NCBI RefSeq assembly: GCF_000943555.1
Contig: NZ_JTDV01000002.1
Location: 232,831-296,830, forward strand
Source: Neotamlana nanhaiensis
GTDB taxonomy: Bacteria; Bacteroidota; Bacteroidia; Flavobacteriales; Flavobacteriaceae
Reading direction: 5' to 3'
DNA: 64,000 nt
Part shown: piece by piece, positions 43,360 to 52,138 of the stretch
How positions within the stretch are numbered: the stretch's first letter is position 1
Layout of the letters: the number at the start of each line of letters is the position of its first letter
The notes under the pieces: generated by a model
What the model saw: the letters and a program-made list of their open reading frames with translations, nothing else
Database searches by the model: none
Told to the model about the DNA's origin: nothing
Program-made: the position numbers and the translations under genes

Positions 43360-46125
43360 ATGACGACTTTTATTTTTGATGTTTTAAGCGACTTGCAAAA
43401 ACAGGCTATCGATATTTCGAACACCACATTTATTTTACCTAGTAAACGTGCTGGTTTATTTTTGAAACATCAAATACCAAAGGTTGTTGGTAAAACCATT
43501 TTTTCGCCAGAAATTATTAGCATTGAAGAGTTTGTTGGTAATTTATCGGGCTTAAAAACCATAACAAATACCGAACTTTTATTTAACTTCTATACCACTT
43601 ATTGCGAACTAACCCCAGAAAAACAGCGCGATTCATTTGAAACTTTTTCAAAGTGGGCTCAAATTTTACTACAAGACTTTAATGAAGTAGATCGTTACTT
43701 AATACCTCAAGAACGCATCTTCAACTATTTAGGTGCCATAAAAGAGATTGAAAGCGATCATTGGTCTATTGATGAGAATAAAACCGATTTCATAAAAAAT
43801 TACATAAGTTTTTGGAACAAGCTTTATCTCTATTATCAAAATTACACGCAACTGCTTATAAAAAACAACATTGGTTATCAGGGTTTAATTTATAGAGAAG
43901 CGGTAAATAATTTTGAAACTTATTTACAAGAAAACCCAAACAAACAACATGTGTTTTTAGGCTTTAACGCTTTAAACACTGCCGAAGAAACCTTAATTCA
44001 ACAATTACTGCAGCTAAACCAAGCTAAAATTTATTGGGACACTGAGGAAACTTTCATCAACGTAAAAAACCATGATGCTGGACTTTTTATAAATCAGCAT
44101 AAAAAAAACTGGAAGTATTTTAGAGATAATCCGTTTAACTGGATACAAAACAACTACACACAATCAAAAAACATATCACTTTACGCCGTTCCTAAAAATA
44201 TTGGTCAAGCAAAATATGTTGGTAATATTCTTGAAACTCTTCAAAAAGACAATACTAATTTAGAAAATACGGCGGTAGTTTTAGGTGACGAAAATTTGCT
44301 TATCCCAGTTTTAAACGCTCTACCAGAAAGCTTAAAGGAATTAAACATTACCATGGGTTTCCCTTTAAAATCTATTCCTTTAGCATCATTATTTGAAAAC
44401 CTATTTCATTTACATAAAAACACCACAAGCGATTTTTATTATAAAGAAGTGATAAAAATACTATCGCATCAATTTATAAAACCTTTATTTTATGCTGATG
44501 ATAAAGATTACGCTTCAAAAATAATTGAAACTATCGATGGAAATAACATCATCTTCTTAAACAAAGAGCGCCTCATTGAAATTACCGATTCAAAATTTAA
44601 TCATCTCATTAATTTATTATTTTCCAATTGGCAAAATAATCCAACTAACGCTCTAAATAATTGCACTGCGTTAATTCATCTTATAAAAAATCATTTAAAC
44701 ACAAATAAAACCGATAACACCTTAGGTTTAGAATACTTATTCCGCTTTAACGAACTTTTTAATGAACTCACACGCTTAAATACCAATTACAGCCATATAA
44801 AAGATATTTCGGCGCTTTACAGTGTTTATAAAGAACTTTTAAGCAGCAATACCCTCGATTTTCAAGGCGAACCACTACAAGGTTTACAGGTTATGGGTAT
44901 GCTTGAATCTCGAGTTTTAGATTTTGAAACCGTAATAATTACATCGGTTAACGAAGGCGTTTTACCTTCAGGAAAAACAAATAATTCGTTTATTCCTTTC
45001 GATGTTCGCATTGAAAATAAACTACCAACCTATAAAGAAAAGGATGCTGTTTACACTTATCACTTTTACCATTTATTGCATCGTGCTAAAAATGTTTACA
45101 TACTTTACAACACCGAGCAAGATGTGTTAACTGGCGGTGAAAGAAGCAGATTAATAACACAGCTAGAGCTAGAAAACATTCACGGACTAAAACATCAAGT
45201 TGTGGCGCCCTATGTCCCCGTAATTCCTAAAAACATAACGGTTATTAAAAAAAATGAGGCGCTTTTAAATGAAATTTTTAAAGTTGCTGAAGCTGGATTT
45301 TCGCCCTCATCGTTAACCAATTACATGCGTAATCCTATCGATTTTTATTATCAAAAAATATTAAAAATTAAGGAACATAACGATGTTGAAGAAACCGTAG
45401 CTGCCAATACACTTGGTACAGTTGTACATAATACTTTAGAAGATTTTTACAAACCGCTAATCAATCAGTTTTTATCGGTTGAGATTATTCAAAATCTAAA
45501 GAAAAATATAGACGAACGCGTTACATTTCATTTTAAAAATGAATACAAAGAAGGCGACATAAGCAAAGGTAAAAACCTTATTATTTATGAAATTGCCAAA
45601 CGCTATGTTTCAAATTTTTTAGATTTAGAACTGAACGCTTTAAAAACGGGCGACAACATAAAAATTATAGCCATTGAAGCTGATAATAAAGTTGAAATTA
45701 ATATCCCCGAACTAAAAAAACCAATAAAACTCACTGGAAAAGTAGATCGTGTAGACGAATGCAACGGTATTTTACGCATTATAGATTACAAAACTGGGAA
45801 AGTTGAACAAAACCAGGTTGAAATTGTGAATTGGGACGACTTAAATACCGATTATAAAAAATACAGCAAAAGCTTCCAAGTGTTGTGCTATGCGTATATG
45901 ATGACCAAAACGCAACCTCTAAAATTCCCGATAGAAGCGGGTATAATTTCGTTTAAAAATTTAAGTGCTGGGTTTTTAAAATTTGCAACAAAACCATCTC
46001 CAGGATCTAGGAAAAAAGACAGTTTAATTACCGAAGACACTCTTAAGGCATTTTCAATACAGTTAAAAAATCTCATTTTAGAAATTTGTAATCCTGAAGT
46101 CGATTTTACCGAAAAAGAAGTTTAA
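43360..46125 (+). CDS. AddB-like PD-(D/E)XK nuclease protein
   Basis: 921-residue protein of the AddB/RecC-like family: a degenerate helicase region and a C-terminal nuclease. Early SKRAGLFLKHQ resembles AddB's start with no proper Walker A; TSVNEGVLPSGK is an SF1 remnant. The nuclease domain shows AEAGFSPSSLTNYMRNPIDFYYQKIL, a TVVHNTLEDFY helix and the catalytic KVDRVDECNGILRIIDYKTG (Asp, Asp, Lys). Acts with the AddA-like protein at DNA ends. Starts 13 bases after a terminator. Confidence 0.85.
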   Translation: MTTFIFDVLSDLQKQAIDISNTTFILPSKRAGLFLKHQIPKVVGKTIFSPEIISIEEFVGNLSGLKTITNTELLFNFYTTYCELTPEKQRDSFETFSKWAQILLQDFNEVDRYLIPQERIFNYLGAIKEIESDHWSIDENKTDFIKNYISFWNKLYLYYQNYTQLLIKNNIGYQGLIYREAVNNFETYLQENPNKQHVFLGFNALNTAEETLIQQLLQLNQAKIYWDTEETFINVKNHDAGLFINQHKKNWKYFRDNPFNWIQNNYTQSKNISLYAVPKNIGQAKYVGNILETLQKDNTNLENTAVVLGDENLLIPVLNALPESLKELNITMGFPLKSIPLASLFENLFHLHKNTTSDFYYKEVIKILSHQFIKPLFYADDKDYASKIIETIDGNNIIFLNKERLIEITDSKFNHLINLLFSNWQNNPTNALNNCTALIHLIKNHLNTNKTDNTLGLEYLFRFNELFNELTRLNTNYSHIKDISALYSVYKELLSSNTLDFQGEPLQGLQVMGMLESRVLDFETVIITSVNEGVLPSGKTNNSFIPFDVRIENKLPTYKEKDAVYTYHFYHLLHRAKNVYILYNTEQDVLTGGERSRLITQLELENIHGLKHQVVAPYVPVIPKNITVIKKNEALLNEIFKVAEAGFSPSSLTNYMRNPIDFYYQKILKIKEHNDVEETVAANTLGTVVHNTLEDFYKPLINQFLSVEIIQNLKKNIDERVTFHFKNEYKEGDISKGKNLIIYEIAKRYVSNFLDLELNALKTGDNIKIIAIEADNKVEINIPELKKPIKLTGKVDRVDECNGILRIIDYKTGKVEQNQVEIVNWDDLNTDYKKYSKSFQVLCYAYMMTKTQPLKFPIEAGIISFKNLSAGFLKFATKPSPGSRKKDSLITEDTLKAFSIQLKNLILEICNPEVDFTEKEV

Positions 46126-46127
46126 AC

Positions 46128-46970
46128 ATGAAAATAATTAAAAACATTGATGTACAAGGTATTCATGGCAAACCCATTGTAACCGATGTGTTTTACAAAG
46201 AAAACCACACCAAAAAGCCAGTAATCATTTTTTGTCATGGTTATAAAGGCTTTAAAGATTGGGGCGCGTGGAATAATATGGCTGAAATTTTTGCTGAAGC
46301 AGATGTGTTTTTTATAAAGTTTAATTTTTCGCATAACGGAGGCACTTTAGAGCAACCCATAGATTTTCCAGATTTGGAAGCTTTTGGAAATAATAACTAC
46401 ACCAAAGAATTAGACGATTTAAAATCGGTTATAGATTGGCTATTCACAAACGAAAATTTTGAAAATGAAGCTGATTTAAACCAAATCACCTTACTCGGGC
46501 ATAGTAGAGCTGGTGGTATTGTAACCATTAAAGCCGAGGAAGATTCGAGAATTTCAAAAGTCATTTCACTTGCTGGAGTATCAGATTACGGTAAACGTAG
46601 CTCAACTACTGGCGATTTAGATCAATGGCAAAAAGAGAGCGTAAAATATGTAATTAACGGCCGAACCAAACAAAAAATGCCACATTACATTCAGTTTTAT
46701 CACAATTTTATTGAAAATGAAGCGCGGTTAACCATAAGTAGAGCTGTAAAAAACCTTTCTATACCTTATTTAATTATCCATGGCAATAACGACACCAGTG
46801 TTTCTATTGAAGAGGCTTACAACCTTAAAAACTGGTGTAAACACAGCGAACTAAAAATTATAGACGATGCTAATCATGTATTTGAAGCAAGCCATCCGTG
46901 GCAAAAGCAAGACATACCAGCACAACTACAAGAGGTTATAAACTCCGTTTTAAGTTTTATAAAAACATAA
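46128..46970 (+). CDS. Alpha/beta hydrolase (dienelactone-hydrolase-like)
   Basis: 280-residue serine hydrolase. Nucleophile in LLGHSRAGGI (Gly-His-Ser-Arg-Ala, variant of GxSxG), oxyanion segment FCHGYKGFKDWG, acid in IIHGNNDTSVSIEEA, and catalytic His in DANHVFEASHPW. No signal peptide. Starts 2 bases after the AddB-like stop, so co-transcribed. Substrate unknown. It is the last core gene before the integrated element. Confidence 0.9.
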   Translation: MKIIKNIDVQGIHGKPIVTDVFYKENHTKKPVIIFCHGYKGFKDWGAWNNMAEIFAEADVFFIKFNFSHNGGTLEQPIDFPDLEAFGNNNYTKELDDLKSVIDWLFTNENFENEADLNQITLLGHSRAGGIVTIKAEEDSRISKVISLAGVSDYGKRSSTTGDLDQWQKESVKYVINGRTKQKMPHYIQFYHNFIENEARLTISRAVKNLSIPYLIIHGNNDTSVSIEEAYNLKNWCKHSELKIIDDANHVFEASHPWQKQDIPAQLQEVINSVLSFIKT

Positions 46971-46996
46971 AAAGCCTCACATTACTGTGAAGCTTT
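46969..46996. terminator. Hairpin at the core/element boundary
   Basis: AAAAGC-C-TCACA / TGTGA-A-GCTTTT stem with TTAC loop, flanked by A and T tracts. Probably terminates the hydrolase gene and, on the other strand, the tRNA that originally lay here. Confidence 0.65.
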
Positions 46997-47007
46997 TCGA
47001 TATTCTG

Positions 47008-47050
47008 TGGAGAAGACGGGATTCGAACCCGTGACCTCTTGACTGCCAGT
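47008..47050 (-). other. tRNA-Ala(GGC) 3' fragment, attachment-site scar
   Basis: Minus-strand sequence from the anticodon loop (CTGGCAG, anticodon GGC) through the anticodon 3' stem TCAAG, T-arm ACGGG-TTCGAAT-CCCGT and acceptor CTTCTCC with A73. The acceptor strand would pair with GGGGAAG, giving the G3-U70 pair of alanine tRNAs. Upstream of the anticodon loop the sequence changes to A/T-rich DNA without a matching stem or D-arm. This is the typical left by integration of an element into a tRNA 3' end. Confidence 0.8.
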
Positions 47051-47164
47051 TACTAAAAAATATATTTCTTTTTTTAACAAATGTTACCAAATAGCCTATA
47101 AATACAGGTGTTTTTAAAAAGCTGTGTTTTATATGTTTTCAGATAGTAACCTATAATATATCCA

Positions 47165-47200
47165 AATGTTTGACCTATGTTTGACCCAATGTCAAACATT
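47165..47200. repeat. GTTTGAC repeats at the element end
   Basis: ATGTTTGACC occurs at 47166-47175 and 47177-47186 (11-base period, one helical turn), and the inverse GTCAAACAT at 47191-47199. Position near the attachment site fits integrase arm-type or recombination-directionality-factor sites. Confidence 0.45.
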
Positions 47201-47532
47201 TACAATTCTCTCCATATTCCATTTATACAATATGTTATCTCAATAAAACCTGATAGTTGTTCTATAACACCTCGTATAAATACCCCATTACTAATCTTCT
47301 GAAATTCCTTAAACACTAAGTTGCCTTTTTCCAAATAAACTCCAACTTGAAATAAAACATCCAAGTTAAAATACAAAAAGATGTCTGCAACTTCAAAGTC
47401 CAATACTTCTTTTATATCTCCTTTAACATACCTAAACATATCATAAGTTTCAGAGGAATCTTCATGTTCTAACTCAAACTCCCAATTTTCAAAATGCATA
47501 CCGAGTTTAAAGGGTAAATCTTCTATCTTCAT
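47200..47532 (-). CDS. Hypothetical protein, 110 residues
   Basis: Not recognised. Acidic N-terminal half (FELEHEDSSETYDMF), a central hydrophobic stretch (FEVADIFLYFNLDVLFQVGVYL) that looks like buried strands rather than a membrane helix. No signal peptide. Last gene before the attachment site; separated from the upstream lipoprotein gene by a terminator. Confidence 0.6.
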   Translation of the reverse strand: MKIEDLPFKLGMHFENWEFELEHEDSSETYDMFRYVKGDIKEVLDFEVADIFLYFNLDVLFQVGVYLEKGNLVFKEFQKISNGVFIRGVIEQLSGFIEITYCINGIWREL

Positions 47533-47544
47533 AGTGTTTAGTTA

Positions 47545-47572
47545 TAAAAAACCACCTGCAAGAGGTGGTTAA
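47545..47572 (-). terminator. Terminator after the lipocalin-like lipoprotein gene
   Basis: AACCACCT / AGGTGGTT with a 5-base loop; on the minus strand followed by TTTTTT. Confidence 0.8.
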
Positions 47573-47595
47573 ATCTTAATAAGCCTGAAAACACT

Positions 47596-48429
47596 TTAAA
47601 AGCCATATGTTTTGTCTTCTATTGTAAATTTGTCTTCTACCTTGTTATACATTAATGTAACTTCATATCTTGAATCTGTACAAATAAACAATTCTCCCAA
47701 TAATTCATTTACTAAAATAGTTTCGCCTAGAGTCTCTATTCTAACTCCCGTATCATAGAGAATTACACCTTTATCTAGAGCATTTTCATTAAAATCTTCC
47801 AATTGTACTTTAACAGAAATAATATCCCCATCCAATTCTATATCTTCATGAATTTGAAAGCCTTGACCAGAAGATATGGTTTTAGAATCTACTTCTGTAC
47901 CATCTGAAAAATATGAGACCTTAATATTTATTTTATTGCTAGATTCATAAGAGCCTCCACAACCTGTTCTCCATGCATTACCTGTATCTAAAAATAGGTT
48001 TAACTTATCCATGTTATAGGCATAATTGTCTGCTCCTTCCCTAAAATAATCTCCTTCATAAGCATTTTCTCCAGATATTCCTGTAGGTTGAAACCCCACT
48101 ACATTGTCTCCAAGAAATACCACCTTTTGTATATATGTTAAATTCACATTCTCTGGAAAATCCATTGTCATAATATCTCCATTAAAACTAAAAGTACCTG
48201 TTTCAGTATCATAGTTATTTCCAGAGCCAGTCCAATAAGAATAAGTTACATTCCCATTAGGATTAAAAGTAAACGAGTTGTTTACAGATGGGTTGTTATT
48301 AGGGTTTTCAAAAAGCCATTTTCCTAATAATTGGGTTTCTATTTCATTTGTACTGTCATCACTTGTACTACAAGAAGCTACTAGGATTAACAACAATGCT
48401 GTTAAGCTAAATTTTAAAATTGTTTTCAT
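47596..48429 (-). CDS. Lipocalin-like lipoprotein
   Basis: 277-residue predicted lipoprotein (MKTILKFSLTALLLILVASC, Cys 20). Residues about 30-110 look like a small lipocalin-type barrel common in Bacteroidota lipoproteins (LLGKWLFE, NGNVTYSYW, ETGTFSFNGDIMTMDF). The second half is not recognised. Probably the third gene of a small leftward operon with the 205- and 171-residue proteins upstream (gaps of 12 and 16 bases). Confidence 0.65.
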   Translation of the reverse strand: MKTILKFSLTALLLILVASCSTSDDSTNEIETQLLGKWLFENPNNNPSVNNSFTFNPNGNVTYSYWTGSGNNYDTETGTFSFNGDIMTMDFPENVNLTYIQKVVFLGDNVVGFQPTGISGENAYEGDYFREGADNYAYNMDKLNLFLDTGNAWRTGCGGSYESSNKINIKVSYFSDGTEVDSKTISSGQGFQIHEDIELDGDIISVKVQLEDFNENALDKGVILYDTGVRIETLGETILVNELLGELFICTDSRYEVTLMYNKVEDKFTIEDKTYGF

Positions 48430-48445
48430 AATAGATTTGGGTTTT

Positions 48446-48961
48446 TTAATTTGTAATTGAAATATTATTTTTAATGAGCATTACTTCGTATTCTTTTTCT
48501 GGCTCACTCTTTAATTGGTCTTTTCTATAAAAAGAGTTCATAACACATATACCTGTTGTGTTATTCTCGGTAAATAAAACTTCAATAAGCAACTCTTCTG
48601 TAAATTTGTAAACTATTGAATTTCTATCTGTAGTAATTATATCTTGGATATGCTCTTTAGGCATGTATTGTGACAGTATATTATGAAAGTAATCCAATTG
48701 ATTTCCTTTGAACTTATAGTATACTGCACATAGTAAGTCCTTATAAAAAAGTAAAATAGTTTCCTTTAAGAAGGCTTTATCATAAAGAGAATTAAACCCT
48801 GTTAAATTTGATTTGTATAAGCTATACTTTAGCTCAAAATAACTATTGGGCAGTATCTCATGTCCTTCTATTACATTTATATATTCTTCTAGTGAATTGT
48901 TTACTTTGAAATAAAGCTCATCCAATAAGACATTTATTTTTTGATAATCATCTTCAGTCAT
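48446..48961 (-). CDS. Hypothetical protein, 171 residues
   Basis: Not recognised. Mostly helical by appearance (DDYQKINVLLDELYFKVNNS, LDYFHNILSQYMPKEHIQ), soluble and acidic. Lies 12 bases after the membrane-anchored coiled-coil protein and before a lipoprotein. Confidence 0.6.
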   Translation of the reverse strand: MTEDDYQKINVLLDELYFKVNNSLEEYINVIEGHEILPNSYFELKYSLYKSNLTGFNSLYDKAFLKETILLFYKDLLCAVYYKFKGNQLDYFHNILSQYMPKEHIQDIITTDRNSIVYKFTEELLIEVLFTENNTTGICVMNSFYRKDQLKSEPEKEYEVMLIKNNISITN

Positions 48962-48973
48962 GTAGTGTATACT

Positions 48974-49591
48974 TTAAAAAGGCAAGTCAAGGAACAATCT
49001 ATTGTACAACACATCAGTTGAGCTAGAAATATTCCTGCCAGCAACCTCAAATATTTTAACTAACCCAAGATAAATTTCATCAGCTATGTCTTTACCTTTT
49101 AGATTTATGGTATCTATAACAAAAGCTTCAAAATCCAATCTCTTTCCTAAAGTTTCTTCTCTTATCCTAATGATTTCCTTAGCCACAATAATATCATTAT
49201 GGGTCACTCCTTTAGACTCCAAATATCTCAAGTGTTCTTGTGTCTTATCTCTCAGACTAACCCCATTATTTAACTGGTCTGGAGGTTGAGCTTCATAGTA
49301 AATACGTGCTAGTGGGCTATACTTAACACTTTTTACAATCACATCTATTGCATCATTATATTGGCTTTCAGAAGTATATCCAAAATCTTCAAATTCTTCC
49401 TCGTTTTGTAACTGCTCCTTACTTTTTTGTATTTCCTTTTCAAGAGAATCAATTCTAGTTTCAGACCTAAACTTATCTTTCTCTTGCTTTTTAATTTTAT
49501 TCTCTAAATGTTCAACTTTAGTTTCATACTTAGTATAAAAGTAGAAGGCAACACAACCCACAATAAAAATTATCCCAATTATCTCAGTCAC
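48974..49591 (-). CDS. Membrane-anchored coiled-coil protein, 205 residues
   Basis: Function unknown. One N-terminal membrane helix (IIGIIFIVGCVAFYFYTKY, about 4-22), then a charged coiled coil (about 24-68, heptad-like EHLENKIKKQEKDKF), then a soluble domain. The only start is GTG at 49591. Divergent from the XRE gene, first of a three-gene leftward group. Confidence 0.6.
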   Translation of the reverse strand: MTEIIGIIFIVGCVAFYFYTKYETKVEHLENKIKKQEKDKFRSETRIDSLEKEIQKSKEQLQNEEEFEDFGYTSESQYNDAIDVIVKSVKYSPLARIYYEAQPPDQLNNGVSLRDKTQEHLRYLESKGVTHNDIIVAKEIIRIREETLGKRLDFEAFVIDTINLKGKDIADEIYLGLVKIFEVAGRNISSSTDVLYNRLFLDLPF

Positions 49592-49621
49592 TTAAATATA
49601 ATTTGAAAACCAACAACCTAT

Positions 49622-49634
49622 CATATACGATATG
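49622..49634. promoter_or_regulatory. Candidate operator between divergent genes
   Basis: CATATACGATATG: inverted CATAT/ATATG around ACG, in the region between the XRE gene and the divergent 205-residue gene. Could be an autoregulatory site. Confidence 0.3.
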
Positions 49635-49680
49635 TATTGAAACAAATATAAATCATTTCTTACCAATCAAACATGATAGG

Positions 49681-49917
49681 ATGGAAAAAGATTTTGTTCT
49701 GAGTAAAATAGGTGCAAAGATTAAAGAGATAAGGTTATCTAAAGGCTTATCTCAAGTTGAACTTGTAGCCAGAATGGAAATAAGCACAGACCCCAATAAT
49801 ATTTCAAGATTAGAAGCTGGTAGAAGTAATCTTACCATGTTTACACTTTACAGGATTAGCAAAGCCCTTGAAGTTCCAATGAAAGATTTGATAGATGTTG
49901 ACCTAAGTGAGGTTTAG
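49681..49917 (+). CDS. XRE-family transcriptional regulator
   Basis: Small helix-turn-helix protein, 78 residues from the ATG at 49681. An upstream TTG would add 26 residues of unlike composition (TNINHFLPIKHDR), so ATG is preferred. Cro/C1-type helix-turn-helix: IGAKIKEIRLSKGLSQVELV, then DPNNISRLEAGRSNLTMFTLY with the recognition helix. Likely controls element genes; 3' end overlaps the convergent 325-residue gene by 4 bases. Confidence 0.85.
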   Translation: MEKDFVLSKIGAKIKEIRLSKGLSQVELVARMEISTDPNNISRLEAGRSNLTMFTLYRISKALEVPMKDLIDVDLSEV

Positions 49918-50891
49918 TTTTCTTTAATTTGCTGAATATTAGAACAAAATTTGCAGCACCTCAATCCAAAATCTTCTAATTGTAATTTATCAAAGTTCAT
50001 ATTATGAAATTGAAATGTCCACCTAAAGTATTCTTCCAGCATTGTGCTTACTCTTGTCTTTAGAGAATAGTGTTGATTCCAAAAAGTCTTTGCATTTGAA
50101 ATACCATAGTTTTTAATGAAATCTGAACTAAACAAACGAGGGTGTTCTTCATGTAATTCTTTAAATTTAGATATGATTTCTAAATCATGCTTATCTCTTA
50201 AGTAATTCACTTTTGCTAAAAACTTGAGAGTTTCTCCTTGGCACAAAGAATTTCTATAAGATATAATTTGTTCTAATTTATCCTCAAACATTTTTACGTC
50301 ATAATCCTTGTCTATATACTCTTTACCTGATTGTAATACTTCTTTAGCAATAGTATAATCTATATTTAGCTTATCAAGGTTATGTGTTTTTCTAAAAAGA
50401 TTATTATACTTATTAACTATGTGGAAGTTATCAATTTCTCCCCTTTCAAATTTTTCTTTAAACTTCATTGTTTTAAACCAGCCTCTATAAGTATTTACTA
50501 GCTCCTTACCTCTTTCTTGTACTTCATAGGGAATATGATAATCCTTAAAATTACTATTTAAAGCTTGACAATCTTTGTACAAATGGTATTTAAGGTATCC
50601 TCCTTTATAAAAAACAAATTTATAGTCATCTTCCTTTTTCTCATTAAATGTAAAATATGAAAGAGAATCTTGGTCTTCTAATAGCAATTTATAAGCATAA
50701 AGTCTTTTTAACTCGTACTGATTAAAGAATTTATGAAGTTGACCTTTGTGATAAATATTCTCTTCAAAAAAAGGTCTACTAATAAACTCAACATCATTTT
50801 TAAGCTTAATGTAAGTTATAAGTTTATGAAATACACTTTTAGTAACAAATGCCAAATTCAAAGGTTTTATGCAATTTAGTAAAATACGCAA
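49914..50891 (-). CDS. Hypothetical protein with C-terminal Cys cluster, 325 residues
   Basis: Not recognised. Lys/Tyr/Phe-rich, helical, no signal peptide. A terminal LRCCKFCSN (about 310-317) and an isolated CQAL (about 109) could form a metal site. Long stretches KYHLYKDCQALN and RGKELVNTYRGWFKTMKFK suggest nucleic-acid contact, which is only an impression. Typical accessory-gene composition. Confidence 0.55.
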   Translation of the reverse strand: MRILLNCIKPLNLAFVTKSVFHKLITYIKLKNDVEFISRPFFEENIYHKGQLHKFFNQYELKRLYAYKLLLEDQDSLSYFTFNEKKEDDYKFVFYKGGYLKYHLYKDCQALNSNFKDYHIPYEVQERGKELVNTYRGWFKTMKFKEKFERGEIDNFHIVNKYNNLFRKTHNLDKLNIDYTIAKEVLQSGKEYIDKDYDVKMFEDKLEQIISYRNSLCQGETLKFLAKVNYLRDKHDLEIISKFKELHEEHPRLFSSDFIKNYGISNAKTFWNQHYSLKTRVSTMLEEYFRWTFQFHNMNFDKLQLEDFGLRCCKFCSNIQQIKEN

Positions 50892-51164
50892 AACTAATTT
50901 TAGCTATTAGGCAGTTTTTACTTAAAACTACTCCATTTTGCTAGGTTAGTAAAGTAATATGTGCTATTCCCATATTTTTGAAAATATTTCCCCTCAACCT
51001 GTAACAGTTTTGGCTATATTAATATGTAGTGATTTTATTGTACTAGAGCAATAAAGGAGTTATAATGCTGATTTAGAGTATTCATACGCTCACTCCATTA
51101 TTTAACAAAACAACAAAGCTGTTTCTACTCCCTAAGAATTTCCATTATTTTGTAGCTCATACAA

Positions 51165-51602
51165 CTACAATAAATTATTCTCATCAATAAAACTATAATA
51201 TCCTTCTTTTGAAATAATCAAATGGTCCAGCATATTAATGTCAACTATTTTACAAGCTTCTTTAATCTTTGATGTTAAACTCTTATCTGCTTCACTGGGC
51301 TTTAAATTACCTGAAGGATGGTTATGTATTAAGATTATTCCATGTACATTGCATTTCAAAGCAATTGCAAGAATCATTTTAATATCTACAGTACATCCAG
51401 ACGTACCTCCCTTAGATAATTTATGTATACCTAGCACTGTGTTATCTCTATTAAGTAGCAATAATTTAACTTCTTCTTGATATTCTATAAGTTCCAAATT
51501 CCAATGAGACAATACTAAATCATAAGCAGTTTTACTATTAGTTATCTTTACTTTACTAGCACCACTATTTGAGTATGAAACTTTTATTTCTGAAATCTCC
51601 AT
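51165..51602 (-). CDS. RadC-like JAB domain protein
   Basis: 145-residue RadC/JAB (MPN) protein lacking the N-terminal helix-hairpin-helix of chromosomal RadC. Metal motif IHNHPSGNLKPSEAD (His-x-His and Asp) is intact (about residues 95-110), followed by LLDHLI-type DHLIISKEGYYSF. Such truncated forms are very common on mobile elements; their role is unproved. Confidence 0.88.
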   Translation of the reverse strand: MEISEIKVSYSNSGASKVKITNSKTAYDLVLSHWNLELIEYQEEVKLLLLNRDNTVLGIHKLSKGGTSGCTVDIKMILAIALKCNVHGIILIHNHPSGNLKPSEADKSLTSKIKEACKIVDINMLDHLIISKEGYYSFIDENNLL

Positions 51603-51673
51603 AACTTAAATTTTAAGTTTTTCGTAATCTGGTGTAATACCCCTTTAGTAGAAATACCAAATCACGAAAAAGT

Positions 51674-51732
51674 GAAAATGTCCAGTTTTAGTAAGTATAT
51701 AATATATACATACGGGTTCTGGACATTTTTTG
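51674..51732 (-). terminator. Cruciform terminator after the 132-residue gene
   Basis: Outer stem AAAATGTCCAG / CTGGACATTTT, inner palindrome GTATATAATATATAC in the loop; T-rich flank on both strands. Confidence 0.6.
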
Positions 51733-51739
51733 TTAAATA

Positions 51740-52138
51740 CTAAATAGCCTGTTCAGCTAAATCTGAAACTCCATTTTGAGAGAATACAGAAGTATCTGCC
51801 ATAAGCTGGTCAACTGCCTCTTCATGCTTAGTAGTTTCCTCATGTTCTGGCACAAATACCCATCTATGAGTTAGCACCAATTCTTCTCCTGTTTCCTTTA
51901 CAACATAGGCATAAGGTTCAACTTCTTTCTTTACAATAGCTCCTGGCATTTCAGTTCCTATTAAAGCTTTACAAGTAGGCTCATCAAATGTGCTAGTCAC
52001 ATATGCCTTTTTTGCTGTAGCATAAAATTGTCCTGTCTCTTTTGACATTAACATCTCTACACCACCTTGTAATTCTAAAATGAAGAATGGGTTTCCATCT
52101 TCTTTTTCTCGTTGTTTGTAACCAATGATTCTAACCAT
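51740..52138 (-). CDS. Conserved mobile-element hypothetical protein, 132 residues
   Basis: Small soluble protein of unknown function: beta-rich (MVRIIGYKQREKEDGNPFFILEL, LVLTHRWVFVPE) with an acidic tail. Similar proteins are frequent in Bacteroidota integrated elements, as I recall, near AAA and RadC genes. Could be a single-strand DNA-binding or regulatory accessory, not demonstrable here. Confidence 0.6.
   Translation of the reverse strand: MVRIIGYKQREKEDGNPFFILELQGGVEMLMSKETGQFYATAKKAYVTSTFDEPTCKALIGTEMPGAIVKKEVEPYAYVVKETGEELVLTHRWVFVPEHEETTKHEEAVDQLMADTSVFSQNGVSDLAEQAI

Noticed and set aside
37414..46125. AddA/AddB-like genes as part of a defence island
   Set aside because: They sit in core sequence with housekeeping neighbours; they are general DNA-repair enzymes.
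47008..47050. Complete tRNA gene
   Set aside because: No D-arm, no 5' acceptor strand and no 5' anticodon stem to the right; only the 3' half is present.
47008..47050. tRNA-Ser or tRNA-Gly fragment
   Set aside because: Counting back from the T-loop gives anticodon GGC and G3-U70 compatibility, which fit alanine; the variable loop is 5 bases, not a long arm.
49603..49680. TTG start giving a 104-residue XRE protein
   Set aside because: The extra 26 residues are unlike XRE proteins, and a normal ATG begins a complete helix-turn-helix domain.
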